Origin: Pseudomonas corrugata
Lineage (GTDB): Bacteria > Pseudomonadota > Gammaproteobacteria > Pseudomonadales > Pseudomonadaceae
DNA length: 64,000 nt
Direction: 5' to 3'
Assembly: GCF_001269905.1 (NCBI RefSeq)
Contig: NZ_LHVK01000014.1
Location: 124,397-188,396 of the forward strand
This document shows, piece after piece, positions 55,363 through 64,000 of the stretch (positions are counted from its first letter, which is position 1; each line of letters opens with the position of its first letter). The position numbers were made by a program, and so were the translations under genes. The notes below the pieces were generated by a model that searched no databases, was not told the DNA's origin, and saw nothing but the letters and a program-made list of their open reading frames with translations.

Positions 55363-55464
55363 TAAAGACGTATGCGTATGAGTTGCCTATGTTCAACGCA
55401 ACGTTCGTTAAATCGCTGCCCACTGCCCGGGCTGGTCTGGATTGATCGCTGAGGAGTTTTTGCT

Positions 55465-57153
55465 GTGACCGACGCAACCCGCAAACCCGAAAAATACCGT
55501 GACGTTGAAATTCGCGCCCCTCGCGGTAATACGCTGACCGCCAAGAGCTGGCTGACTGAAGCACCGCTGCGCATGCTGATGAACAATCTCGACCCACAAG
55601 TGGCCGAGAATCCCAAGGAGCTGGTGGTCTACGGTGGCATCGGTCGCGCGGCGCGCAACTGGGAGTGCTATGACAAGATCGTCGAAAGCCTCACGAACCT
55701 GAACGACGACGAAACCCTGCTGGTGCAATCCGGCAAGCCGGTGGGCGTGTTCAAGACCCACACAAATGCCCCACGCGTACTGATCGCCAACTCCAACCTG
55801 GTACCTCACTGGGCCAGTTGGGAGCACTTCAACGAGCTCGATGCCAAGGGCCTGGCGATGTATGGCCAGATGACCGCCGGCAGCTGGATCTACATCGGCA
55901 GCCAGGGCATCGTGCAGGGTACCTATGAAACCTTCGTCGAAGCCGGTCGCCAGCATTACGACTCCAACCTCAAGGGCCGCTGGGTCCTGACCGCTGGCCT
56001 GGGCGGCATGGGTGGCGCACAACCGTTGGCTGCCACACTGGCCGGCGCCTGCTCGCTGAACATCGAATGCCAGCAGGTCAGTATCGATTTCCGTCTCAAG
56101 ACCCGTTACGTCGACGAGCAGGCCACCGACCTGGATGACGCCCTGGCCCGTATCGAGAAATACACCGCCGAAGGCAAGGCAATCTCCATTGCACTGTGCG
56201 GGAACGCCGCTGAAATCCTGCCGGAAATGGTCCGTCGCGGTGTGCGTCCGGACATGGTCACCGACCAGACCAGCGCCCACGACCCGCTCAACGGTTACCT
56301 GCCGGCTGGCTGGACCTGGGACGAGTACCGTGCCCGCGCCAAGACCGAACCCGCCGCCGTGGTGAAAGCCGCCAAGCAATCGATGGCGGTGCACGTGAAA
56401 GCCATGCTGGCCTTCCAGAAAATGGGCGTGCCGACCTTCGACTACGGCAACAACATCCGTCAGATGGCCCAGGAAGAAGGCGTCGAGAATGCCTTCGACT
56501 TCCCAGGCTTCGTGCCGGCGTATATCCGTCCGCTGTTTTGCCGCGGCATCGGTCCGTTCCGCTGGGCCGCGCTGTCGGGTGACCCGCAGGACATCTACAA
56601 GACCGACGCCAAGGTCAAGGAACTGATCCCAGACGACGCCCACCTGCACAACTGGCTGGACATGGCTCGCGAGCGCATCAGCTTCCAGGGTCTGCCGGCA
56701 CGCATCTGCTGGGTCGGCCTGGGCCAACGTGCCAAGCTGGGCCTGGCGTTCAACGAAATGGTGCGCAGCGGAGAGCTGTCGGCACCGATCGTGATTGGCC
56801 GCGATCACCTGGACTCCGGTTCCGTGTCCAGCCCCAACCGTGAAACCGAATCCATGCAGGACGGTTCCGACGCGGTCTCCGACTGGCCGTTGCTCAACGC
56901 CTTGCTCAACACCGCCAGCGGCGCGACCTGGGTGTCTCTGCACCACGGTGGCGGCGTCGGCATGGGCTTCTCCCAGCACTCGGGCATGGTCATTGTCTGC
57001 GATGGTACCGATGAGGCGGCCGAGCGAATCGCTCGCGTACTGCACAACGACCCGGGCACCGGGGTGATGCGTCATGCCGATGCCGGTTACCAGATTGCGA
57101 TCGACTGCGCCAAGGAACAGGGCCTGAACTTGCCGATGATTACCGGCAAGTAA
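55465..57153 (+). CDS. hutU: Urocanate hydratase HutU
   Basis: A 562-residue NAD-dependent enzyme, second step of histidine breakdown (urocanate to imidazolonepropionate). It shows [26 protein letters not shown]-type [13 protein letters not shown] and [15 protein letters not shown], all family marks. Start is GTG 55465 with GAGGAG upstream. First gene of the hut catabolic transcript. Confidence 0.97.
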   Translation: MTDATRKPEKYRDVEIRAPRGNTLTAKSWLTEAPLRMLMNNLDPQVAENPKELVVYGGIGRAARNWECYDKIVESLTNLNDDETLLVQSGKPVGVFKTHTNAPRVLIANSNLVPHWASWEHFNELDAKGLAMYGQMTAGSWIYIGSQGIVQGTYETFVEAGRQHYDSNLKGRWVLTAGLGGMGGAQPLAATLAGACSLNIECQQVSIDFRLKTRYVDEQATDLDDALARIEKYTAEGKAISIALCGNAAEILPEMVRRGVRPDMVTDQTSAHDPLNGYLPAGWTWDEYRARAKTEPAAVVKAAKQSMAVHVKAMLAFQKMGVPTFDYGNNIRQMAQEEGVENAFDFPGFVPAYIRPLFCRGIGPFRWAALSGDPQDIYKTDAKVKELIPDDAHLHNWLDMARERISFQGLPARICWVGLGQRAKLGLAFNEMVRSGELSAPIVIGRDHLDSGSVSSPNRETESMQDGSDAVSDWPLLNALLNTASGATWVSLHHGGGVGMGFSQHSGMVIVCDGTDEAAERIARVLHNDPGTGVMRHADAGYQIAIDCAKEQGLNLPMITGK

Positions 57154-57164
57154 CGCAGGACCCC

Positions 57165-57270
57165 TTGTGGGAGCGAGCCTGCTCGCGATGGCGTCGGCAC
57201 ATTCGACACATGCATCGACTGGCAGACCACTATCGTCGGATCGCCGCCCGGAGCAGGCTCGCTCCCACAG
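57165..57270. repeat. REP/REPIN pair inside the hut operon
   Basis: GTGGGAGCGAGCCTGCTCGCG (57168) and GGAGCAGGCTCGCTCCCACA (57250) flank a longer spacer. It lies between hutU and the permease gene and may uncouple their expression. Confidence 0.88.
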
Positions 57271-57318
57271 AAAAGCAACACCAGAGTCACCACCAGAACA
57301 ATCCACAGAGGTTGAACC

Positions 57319-58785
57319 ATGGCCGTCAGTAGCACACGTGCAAGCAGTAAGCCGTTGATCGAGAGACGCTCGATCGACTACATCCCGGAAGCTGAGAGAC
57401 ACGGTCGATTGTTGAGCCAGTTCACCCTCTGGATGGGGGCCAACCTGCAAATCACTGCCATTGTCACCGGTGCATTGGCGGTGGTGCTGGGCGGTGATGT
57501 GTTCTGGTCGTTGATCGGTCTGCTGATCGGCCAACTGCTCGGCGGTGGTGTCATGGCGTTGCATGCCGCGCAAGGACCCAAGCTTGGCCTGCCGCAGATG
57601 ATTTCCAGCCGGGTGCAGTTCGGTGTTTATGGCGCGGCCATCCCGATCGTGCTGGTGTGCCTGATGTACCTGGGTTTCACCGCGACGGGCACCGTGCTTT
57701 CCGGTCAGGCGCTGGGCCAGTTGTTTGGCGTCAGCGACAGTGTCGGCATCCTCATTTTCGCCAGTGTCATCGTGCTGGTCACGGTGCTCGGGTATCGGGT
57801 GATTCACTTCATTGGCCGCGTCGCCAGCATTATTGGTGTGATTGCCTTTGTTTACCTGTTCGCTCGCCTGATCAGCCAGACGGACGTTGGCGCACTCCTG
57901 CAAATCCGCCACTTCAGCTGGAGCAGCTTCCTGCTTGCGGTGTCGCTCGCGGCATCCTGGCAGATCGCCTTCGGCCCCTACGTGGCTGACTATTCGCGCT
58001 ACCTGCCGAGCAAGACGTCCTCGGTGAAAACCTTCTTTGCCGCAGGTGCCGGTTCGGTCATTGGCGCCCAGGTGGCGATGATCCTTGGCGTGTTTGCCGC
58101 CGCCTCGGCCAACGGGCAGTTCGCGGGTCACGAAGTGGCCTACATCGTTGGCCTGGGGGGCACTGGCGCCACCGCTGCGCTGCTGTATTTCAGCATCGCG
58201 TTCGGCAAGGTCACCATTTCCACGCTGAACTCCTACGGCAGCTTCATGTGCATTGCCACCATCATCAGCGGTTTCCGTGGCCAGTTGAACGTAACGCGCT
58301 TGCAGCGTCTGCTCTTCGTGCTGGTCATTGTTGGCGCCGCGACGCTGATCGCGCTGCTCGGCCAGCACTCGTTCCTCGGTGCGTTCAAGTCTTTCATCCT
58401 GTTCCTGCTGGCGTTCTTTACGCCTTGGAGCGCGATCAACCTGGTGGACTACTACTGCATCACTCGCGAGCGCTACGACGTGCCGGCACTGGCTGATCCG
58501 AACGGTCGCTACGGTCGTTGGAACGCCCTGGGTATCAGCATCTATACGCTGGGTGTACTGGTTCAATTGCCGTTCATTTCCACCAAGTTCTATACCGGGC
58601 CGCTGGTGGCAGCGATGGGGGATGTGGATATCTCGTGGATCATCGGCCTGGTGGTACCGGCGGCGTTGTATTACGTCGCGGCGAAGAAGTGGCACAGCGC
58701 TGTACCCGATCAATTGATCCTGCCAGTCGAGCAGGACGCGGTTGACGCACAACCGAGCAGGGCGGGCCGCATCCAAGCGGTCTGA
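57319..58785 (+). CDS. NCS1-family (cytosine/purine-type) permease in the hut cluster
   Basis: A 488-residue membrane transporter with about twelve segments. It resembles purine-cytosine permeases (FTLWMGANLQITAIVTGALA; SFILFLLAFFTPWSAINLVD). Its position between hutU and hutXWV suggests uptake of urocanate, histidine or another imidazole; that is inference from context. ATG 57319 follows AGAGG. Confidence 0.88.
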   Translation: MAVSSTRASSKPLIERRSIDYIPEAERHGRLLSQFTLWMGANLQITAIVTGALAVVLGGDVFWSLIGLLIGQLLGGGVMALHAAQGPKLGLPQMISSRVQFGVYGAAIPIVLVCLMYLGFTATGTVLSGQALGQLFGVSDSVGILIFASVIVLVTVLGYRVIHFIGRVASIIGVIAFVYLFARLISQTDVGALLQIRHFSWSSFLLAVSLAASWQIAFGPYVADYSRYLPSKTSSVKTFFAAGAGSVIGAQVAMILGVFAAASANGQFAGHEVAYIVGLGGTGATAALLYFSIAFGKVTISTLNSYGSFMCIATIISGFRGQLNVTRLQRLLFVLVIVGAATLIALLGQHSFLGAFKSFILFLLAFFTPWSAINLVDYYCITRERYDVPALADPNGRYGRWNALGISIYTLGVLVQLPFISTKFYTGPLVAAMGDVDISWIIGLVVPAALYYVAAKKWHSAVPDQLILPVEQDAVDAQPSRAGRIQAV

Positions 58786-58854
58786 TAGGACGTTGACAGG
58801 GCTGGATGCCTCTTGACTGCCGTAAGCCAATTCACTGATTAGGAGCGTCACACA

Positions 58855-59823
58855 ATGAAATCGAACAAGACCCTGCTGACCACGTTGCTTTCCATGGGCC
58901 TGCTGGCCAGCGCCGGCGCCACCCAGGCGGCGGGTTGGTGCGAGTCGGGCAAACCGGTGAAATTCGCCGGCCTGAACTGGGAAAGCGCCATGCTGCTGAC
59001 CGACGTCCTGCAAGTGGTGCTGGAAAAAGGCTACGACTGCAAGACCGATAGCCTGCCGGGCAACTCCATCACCATGGAAAACGCCCTGAGCAGCAACGAC
59101 ATCCAGGTGTTTGCCGAAGAGTGGGTCGGCCGCAGCGAGGTCTGGAACAAGGCCGAGAAGGCCGGAAAAGTGGTCGGCGTCGGTGCTCCGGTGGTCGGGG
59201 CCATCGAAGGCTGGTACGTGCCGCGCTACGTGATCGAAGGTGACGCCAAGCGCAAGCTGGAAGCCAAGGCCCCGGGCTTGAAGAACATCGCCGACCTGGG
59301 TCAGTACGCTGCCGTCTTCAAGGATCCGGAGGAACCGTCCAAGGGTCGTTTCTACAACTGCCCGGCCGGTTGGACCTGTGAGTTGGACAACAGCGAGATG
59401 CTGAAAAGCTATGGCCTGGAAAAGACCTACACCAACTTCCGCCCAGGTACCGGCCCGGCGCTGGATGCAGCAGTGTTGTCGAGCTACAAGCGTGGCGAGC
59501 CGATCCTGTTCTACTACTGGTCGCCAACCCCGTTGATGGGCCAGGTGGACCTGGTAAAACTGGAAGAAAAACCGGGCGTGGATAAAAGCGTGAGCATCAA
59601 GGTCGGCCTGTCCAAGACCTTCCACGACGAGGCCCCGGAGCTGGTGGCGGTGCTGGAAAAGGTCAACCTGCCTATCGATATCCTGAACCAGAACCTCGGG
59701 CGCATGGCCAAAGAGCGGATCGAGTCGCCGAAACTGGCGAAGATCTTCCTGAAGGAACATCCTGAAGTCTGGCACGCCTGGGTAAGCGCAGACGCTGCCA
59801 AGAAAATCGACGCGGCTCTGTAG
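58855..59823 (+). CDS. hutX: ABC transporter substrate-binding protein HutX
   Basis: A 322-residue periplasmic receptor with signal peptide MKSNKTLLTTLLSMGLLASA (cleavage near TQA-AG). It is of the OpuAC glycine-betaine/proline type (VKFAGLNWESAMLLTDVLQV) but in this context is the histidine receptor HutX. Cys pairs (WCESGK, YDCKTD; NCPAGWTCELD) may form disulfides. Followed by a 12-bp hairpin and then hutW. Confidence 0.9.
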   Translation: MKSNKTLLTTLLSMGLLASAGATQAAGWCESGKPVKFAGLNWESAMLLTDVLQVVLEKGYDCKTDSLPGNSITMENALSSNDIQVFAEEWVGRSEVWNKAEKAGKVVGVGAPVVGAIEGWYVPRYVIEGDAKRKLEAKAPGLKNIADLGQYAAVFKDPEEPSKGRFYNCPAGWTCELDNSEMLKSYGLEKTYTNFRPGTGPALDAAVLSSYKRGEPILFYYWSPTPLMGQVDLVKLEEKPGVDKSVSIKVGLSKTFHDEAPELVAVLEKVNLPIDILNQNLGRMAKERIESPKLAKIFLKEHPEVWHAWVSADAAKKIDAAL

Positions 59824-59833
59824 GTCGAATACT

Positions 59834-59861
59834 TCCCGGTCAGCCGTAGGGTTGGCCGGGA
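59834..59861 (+). other. Strong hairpin between hutX and hutW
   Basis: TCCCGGTCAGCC-GTAG-GGTTGGCCGGGA forms a 12-bp stem (two G-U pairs) with a 4-nt loop, starting 11 nt after the hutX stop. No T-run follows. It would protect hutX mRNA from 3' decay, raising receptor over permease. Confidence 0.75.
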
Positions 59862-59894
59862 CATTCACCGCATCCCCCTGATCGAGAGTCCCTT

Positions 59895-60746
59895 ATGTTT
59901 CCCGAAAGCTTTACCTTTTCCATCGCCGACTGGGTCAACGGTTGGGTCGACTCCCTGGTGACCAACTATGGCGATGTGTTCCGGCACATCTCCGATACGT
60001 TGCTGTGGGCCATCGTCAACCTCGAAAGCCTGCTGCGCATGGCGCCCTGGTGGCTGATGCTGGCCATCGTCGGCGGCGTCGCCTGGCACGCCACCCGCAA
60101 GGTCATGGCCACGGCGGTGATCGTCGGTCTGCTGTTTCTGGTGGGCGCGGTGGGCCTGTGGGACAAACTGATGCAGACCCTCGCACTCATGCTGGTAGCA
60201 ACGCTGATATCGGTATTGATCGGCATCCCGCTGGGTATTCTCTCGGCACGCAGCAATCGCCTGCGTTCGGTGCTGATGCCGTTGCTGGACATCATGCAGA
60301 CCATGCCGAGCTTCGTGTACCTGATTCCGGTGTTGATGCTGTTCGGCCTGGGCAAGGTCCCGGCGATCTTCGCCACTGTGATCTATGCCGCGCCGCCGCT
60401 GATTCGCCTGACCGATCTGGGCATCCGCCAGGTAGACGGCGAAGTGATGGAAGCCATCAATGCCTTTGGTGCCAACCGCTGGCAGCAGCTGTTCGGCGTG
60501 CAACTGCCCCTGGCCCTGCCAAGCATCATGGCCGGGATCAACCAGACCACCATGATGGCCCTGTCGATGGTAGTCATCGCCTCGATGATCGGCGCCCGTG
60601 GCTTGGGTGAGGACGTGCTGGTGGGTATCCAGACCCTCAACGTCGGACGCGGCCTGGAAGCCGGGCTGGCGATCGTGATTCTCGCCGTGGTCATCGACCG
60701 CATTACCCAGGCCTATGGTCGTCCTCGGCATGAGGTGAGCAAATGA
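59895..60746 (+). CDS. hutW: ABC transporter permease HutW
   Basis: A 283-residue inner-membrane permease of the ProW/OpuAB type with about six segments and the EAA loop [20 protein letters not shown]. It carries substrate from HutX and overlaps hutV by 4 nt (ATGA). The single permease gene implies a homodimer. Confidence 0.93.
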   Translation: MFPESFTFSIADWVNGWVDSLVTNYGDVFRHISDTLLWAIVNLESLLRMAPWWLMLAIVGGVAWHATRKVMATAVIVGLLFLVGAVGLWDKLMQTLALMLVATLISVLIGIPLGILSARSNRLRSVLMPLLDIMQTMPSFVYLIPVLMLFGLGKVPAIFATVIYAAPPLIRLTDLGIRQVDGEVMEAINAFGANRWQQLFGVQLPLALPSIMAGINQTTMMALSMVVIASMIGARGLGEDVLVGIQTLNVGRGLEAGLAIVILAVVIDRITQAYGRPRHEVSK

Positions 60747-61573
60747 GCAACGCAGCTATCAGCAAAATCGAAGTCAAGAACGTCTTCAAGATTTTCGGCA
60801 ATCGGTCCAAGGATGCCCTGGACCTGATCCGCCAGAACAAGACCAAGGACCAGGTGCTGGCCGAAACCGGTTGCGTGGTCGGTGTGAATGACCTGTCGCT
60901 GAGCATCGGTACCGGCGAGATATTCGTGATCATGGGGCTGTCCGGTTCCGGCAAATCCACCCTGGTGCGGCATTTCAACCGCCTGATCGACCCCACCAGC
61001 GGCGCGATCCTGGTGGACGGCGAAGACATCCTGCAACTGGACATGGACGCCCTGCGTGAATTCCGCCGGCACAAGATCAGCATGGTGTTCCAGAGCTTCG
61101 GCCTGCTGCCCCACAAGAGCGTGCTGGACAACGTCGCCTACGGCTTGAAGGTCCGCGGCGAGAGCAAGCAGGTGTGCACCGAGCGCGCGTTGCACTGGAT
61201 CAACACCGTGGGCCTGAAGGGCTACGAAAACAAATACCCGCACCAGCTTTCCGGCGGCATGCGCCAGCGTGTGGGCCTGGCCCGTGCCTTGGCGGCGGAT
61301 ACCGACATCATCCTGATGGACGAGGCCTTCAGTGCCCTCGACCCGCTGATCCGCGCAGAAATGCAGGACCAGTTGCTGGAACTGCAGAAGACCCTGCACA
61401 AGACCATCGTCTTCATCACCCACGACCTCGACGAGGCCGTGCGCATCGGCAACCGCATCGCGATTCTCAAGGACGGCAAGCTGATCCAGGTCGGCACGCC
61501 CCGGGAGATCCTGCATTCGCCGGCCGATGAGTATGTCGATCGGTTCGTGCAGCGGCGGGCGGCGGTGGTGTAG
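60743..61573 (+). CDS. hutV: ABC transporter ATP-binding protein HutV
   Basis: A 276-residue ATPase of the ProV/OpuAA type, without the C-terminal CBS domains of osmoregulatory members. Walker [10 protein letters not shown], signature LSGGMRQR and Walker [13 protein letters not shown] are visible. The lack of CBS domains fits a nutrient importer and not an osmolyte one. Confidence 0.94.
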   Translation: MSNAAISKIEVKNVFKIFGNRSKDALDLIRQNKTKDQVLAETGCVVGVNDLSLSIGTGEIFVIMGLSGSGKSTLVRHFNRLIDPTSGAILVDGEDILQLDMDALREFRRHKISMVFQSFGLLPHKSVLDNVAYGLKVRGESKQVCTERALHWINTVGLKGYENKYPHQLSGGMRQRVGLARALAADTDIILMDEAFSALDPLIRAEMQDQLLELQKTLHKTIVFITHDLDEAVRIGNRIAILKDGKLIQVGTPREILHSPADEYVDRFVQRRAAVV

Positions 61574-61591
61574 GGCGGACCGGTCACAAAA

Positions 61592-61680
61592 TCTGTGGGA
61601 GCAAAGCTTGCTCGCGATACAGGCACCTCGGTTCCAGAGAGAGCGCATTGGATTCATCGCGGGCAAGCCTTGCTCCCACG
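61592..61680. repeat. REP/REPIN pair between hutV and the hutH-like gene
   Basis: CTGTGGGAGCAAAGCTTGCTC and GCGGGCAAGCCTTGCTCCCAC face each other. The AAAGCTT core matches the variant at 23981-24073. Confidence 0.88.
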
Positions 61681-61737
61681 GATAATCCCGCTGCGGCTCA
61701 AGGGTATTGGCAACTTAATATGTGTATGAGGCTTTAG

Positions 61738-63261
61738 ATGTCCCAGGCTGAAAAAATCATCATCGCCGACGCCCCCCTGCGTTGGCAGGACGTGGTCGCC
61801 GTCGCCCGCTTCGGTGCCGAGCTCGAGCTTTCGGCCCAGGCCTGGGCGCGGATCGACAATGCCCAGGCCATCGTGCAGCGCATCGTCGAAAGCGGCGAGC
61901 GCGCCTATGGCGTCAACACTGGCCTGGGGGCCTTGTGCAATGTGTCGCTCAAGGATGAACAACTCAGTCAGTTGTCGCGCAACACCCTGCTCAGCCACGC
62001 CTGTGGCGTGGGGGCGCCGCTGGCGGATGAACAGACCCGGGCGATTCTCTGCGCCGCCATCCTCAACTACAGCCAGGGCAAGTCCGGCATTCATCGTCGG
62101 GTGGTCGAAGCCTTGCTGGCGCTGCTCAATCGCGGCATCACCCCACAAGTGCCGTCTCAGGGGTCGGTGGGTTACCTGACCCACATGGCTCACATCAGCA
62201 TTGCGCTGCTGGGTGTCGGCCAGGTCAGCTATCGCGGCCAGATCGTAGCGGCGCAACAGGCCATGGCCGCAGAAGGCTTGCAACCGGTTCAATTGGGGGC
62301 AAAGGACGGCCTATGCCTGGTCAACGGCACGCCATGCATGACCGGCCTCAGTTGCCTGGCCCTGGCGGATGCGACGCGGCTGGTGCAATGGGCGGACGTG
62401 ATCGGTGCCATGAGCTTCGAGGGCCAGCGTGGACAGATCGCCGCGTTCGACGCCGAGATCATCGCTCTCAAACCGCACCCGGGCATGCAACAGGTCGGGG
62501 CCAACCTGCGCGCCTTGCTCGATGGCAGCGAAGTCATTGCCTCGAGTCTGGGCATTCGCACCCAGGATGCCTTGAGCATCCGTTCTATTCCCCAGGTCCA
62601 TGGCGCCGCTCGTGATCAGTTGGCGCACGCGCGTCAGCAGATCGAAACCGAACTCAATGCCGCCACCGACAACCCGCTGTTGCTGGGGACGCCGGATAGC
62701 TTCCGGGTCATGTCCCAGGCCAACCCCCACGGCCAGTCGGTGGCTTTGGCGGCGGATCTGCTGGCGATTGCCATGGCGGAGATCGGCTCCATCGCCGAGC
62801 GCCGTCTCGACCGATTGATCAACCCGCATGTCAGCGGGCTGCCGGCCTTTCTGGTGGCCAACCCCGGCGTGAACTCGGGGATGATGATCGTGCAGTACGT
62901 CGCCGCCTCCTTGTGCGCGGAGAATCGCCAGTTGGCGCAACCGGCGGTGCTGGATAATTACGTGACCTCGGGCTTGCAGGAAGATCACTTGAGCCTGGGC
63001 ACCAACGCGGCCCTGAAGCTGCACAGGGTGTTGGAAAACTGCACGCAGATTCTCGCCATCGAATACCTGCTGGCGGCCCAGGCCTTTGAATTCCTCAAGT
63101 CGCAGCGCTTTGGCGCCGGTACCGGGCATGCCTGGAAACTGCTGCGCGAACACGTGGCTGCCTATGACCAGGACCGCTGGCTGGCGCCGGACATAGCCAG
63201 CACCGCCGGGCTCCTTAAAGACCCGAACCTGTTGCACAGCGTGTTACCGAATTTGAATTGA
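61738..63261 (+). CDS. HAL/PAL-family ammonia-lyase homolog lacking the MIO triad (HutH2-like)
   Basis: A 507-residue protein with the histidase fold. Kept from active histidases are Tyr57 (YGVNTG), His87 (LSHACGVG), Asn196 (LVNGT), Arg282 and the Glu of LQEDHLSLG. The Ala-Ser-Gly that forms the MIO electrophile is missing: GSVG142-145 is followed directly by YLTHMAHIS, a 3-residue deletion relative to [16 protein letters not shown] in the next gene. The catalytic Tyr280 equivalent is Leu279 (QDALSIR). It may be a non-lyase, a different enzyme, or a regulatory partner of HutH. It lies 164 nt after hutV and 132 nt before hutH. Confidence 0.9.
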   Translation: MSQAEKIIIADAPLRWQDVVAVARFGAELELSAQAWARIDNAQAIVQRIVESGERAYGVNTGLGALCNVSLKDEQLSQLSRNTLLSHACGVGAPLADEQTRAILCAAILNYSQGKSGIHRRVVEALLALLNRGITPQVPSQGSVGYLTHMAHISIALLGVGQVSYRGQIVAAQQAMAAEGLQPVQLGAKDGLCLVNGTPCMTGLSCLALADATRLVQWADVIGAMSFEGQRGQIAAFDAEIIALKPHPGMQQVGANLRALLDGSEVIASSLGIRTQDALSIRSIPQVHGAARDQLAHARQQIETELNAATDNPLLLGTPDSFRVMSQANPHGQSVALAADLLAIAMAEIGSIAERRLDRLINPHVSGLPAFLVANPGVNSGMMIVQYVAASLCAENRQLAQPAVLDNYVTSGLQEDHLSLGTNAALKLHRVLENCTQILAIEYLLAAQAFEFLKSQRFGAGTGHAWKLLREHVAAYDQDRWLAPDIASTAGLLKDPNLLHSVLPNLN

Positions 63262-63393
63262 TCGAAAAAAAGCGCCAGCGTGCCAAGGCACCCCTTGCCC
63301 AAAAAGCATCGCTCAAAAGGCGAGGGTGACGGATAACGGAACATTCCGGAGCGACTGGCGGGTAAAAAACAAAACTCTCAAAAGGAGCAATAA

Positions 63394-64000
63394 ATGACTG
63401 CCTTAAACCTGATTCCCGGTCAATTGAGCCTGGCTCAATTGCGCGACATCTATCAGCAACCGGTGACCCTGAGCCTCGACGCCAGCGCTTCGGCACAAAT
63501 CGAAGCCAGCGTGGCGTGCGTGGAGCAGATCCTCGCCGAGAACCGCACCGCCTACGGCATCAACACCGGTTTCGGTCTGCTGGCCTCGACCCGTATCGCC
63601 AGCGAAGACCTGGAAAACCTGCAGCGCTCCCTGGTGCTGTCCCATGCCGCTGGCGTGGGCGAGCCGATCAGCGATGCGCTGGTGCGCTTGATCATGGTGC
63701 TCAAGGTCAACAGCCTGAGCCGGGGTTTTTCCGGCATTCGCCGGCAAGTGATCGATGCGCTGATCGCGCTGGTCAATGCCGAGGTCTATCCGCACATCCC
63801 GCTCAAGGGCTCGGTCGGTGCTTCCGGCGACCTGGCACCGTTGGCCCATATGTCCCTGGTGCTGCTGGGCGAAGGCAAGGCACGCTACAAAGGTGAATGG
63901 CTGCCGGCGGTCGACGCGTTGAAAGTCGCCGGCCTCGTGCCGCTGACCCTGGCCGCCAAAGAGGGCTTGGCGCTGCTCAATGGCACCCAGGTGTCTACTG
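63394..64000 (+). CDS. hutH: Histidine ammonia-lyase HutH, cut by right edge
   Basis: The first 202 residues of histidase, the enzyme that turns histidine into urocanate. The MIO triad is intact ([12 protein letters not shown], Ala143-Ser144-Gly145), with Tyr54 (YGINTGFG), His84 and Asn196 (LLNGTQVST). AAAAGGAG stands just before ATG 63394. The C-terminal two thirds and the genes hutI, hutG and others expected next are outside the window. Confidence 0.97.
   Translation, partial: MTALNLIPGQLSLAQLRDIYQQPVTLSLDASASAQIEASVACVEQILAENRTAYGINTGFGLLASTRIASEDLENLQRSLVLSHAAGVGEPISDALVRLIMVLKVNSLSRGFSGIRRQVIDALIALVNAEVYPHIPLKGSVGASGDLAPLAHMSLVLLGEGKARYKGEWLPAVDALKVAGLVPLTLAAKEGLALLNGTQVST

Noticed and set aside
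55408-59868. A 1,486-codon open frame on the minus strand opposite hutU, the NCS1 permease and hutX
   Set aside because: It is antisense to three well-recognised genes, crosses a REP element and two gene boundaries, and its translation has no family features. Strong GC bias at third positions suppresses stops in this frame.
16217-61680. Regular palindromes that might be CRISPR repeats
   Set aside because: They are scattered singly or in pairs after genes, without regularly spaced unique spacers or cas genes; they are REP elements.

Overview
The window is a piece of a Pseudomonas chromosome, most like the P. fluorescens group. The evidence is the high GC content, the gene order (ABC amino-acid transporter / yggX-mutY-asmA / hisBHAF / ctpA-envC-gpmI-grxC-secB-trmL / ntrCB-glnA-thiI-typA / fbp / hut), and more than a dozen REP/REPIN-type repeats with the core GTGGGAGCGAGCCTGCTCGCGAT. 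No rRNA, CRISPR array, insertion sequence or prophage was seen. Product names come from family resemblance read directly from the translations; no database search was run.

Layout. 1-1040: a tRNA-Thr(TGT) whose 3' side carries an accessory abortive-infection gene of the AbiF/AbiD (Abi_2, HEPN) type. It runs off the left edge. A near-consensus sigma70 promoter and a short terminated RNA sit directly in front of it, an arrangement like an RNA-antitoxin/HEPN-toxin system. 1414-5650: a minus-strand polar amino-acid ABC transporter operon followed by a methyltransferase gene broken by one in-frame stop. 5900-9900: an accessory block (VapBC, a secreted protein, a DUF1016 PD-(D/E)XK nuclease flanked by two paralogous small genes, a cupin), ending at the 3' side of tRNA-Phe(GAA). 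10200-14250: yggX, mutY, asmA, panZ. 14500-20330: an OFA-family transporter, hisBHAF with an embedded DUF2164 gene, and a periplasmic binding protein.

20435-28031: envelope and housekeeping genes (polysaccharide deacetylase, ctpA, envC, gpmI, rhodanese, grxC, secB, trmL). 28033-35050: nitrogen control, with ntrC, ntrB, two DUF4124 paralogs, a secreted chorismate mutase and glnA. Sigma54 promoters and an NtrC-like palindrome are legible in front of ntrB and glnA. 35055-41806: thiI, typA, a cysteine-cluster protein and glycogen phosphorylase. 42122-48930: a very large DUF2339 membrane protein with DUF3999, then fbp and DUF924. 49054-52086: an amino-acid-type chemoreceptor and two small lipoproteins.

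52205-64000 is the histidine utilization locus: hutF, divergent hutCD, hutU, an NCS1 permease, the ABC importer hutXWV, a hutH-like gene lacking the MIO-forming Ala-Ser-Gly triad, and an orthodox hutH cut by the right edge. A -24/-12 promoter followed immediately by a 14-bp palindrome in front of hutU suggests sigma54 activation with HutC repression.

Most noteworthy for follow-up: the AbiF gene with its own leader RNA; the MIO-less HutH paralog; the nonsense-interrupted methyltransferase; the DUF1016 nuclease bracketed by paralogs; the unidentified triple repeat at 28036-28212; and the sharing of bases by two divergent start codons at trmL.
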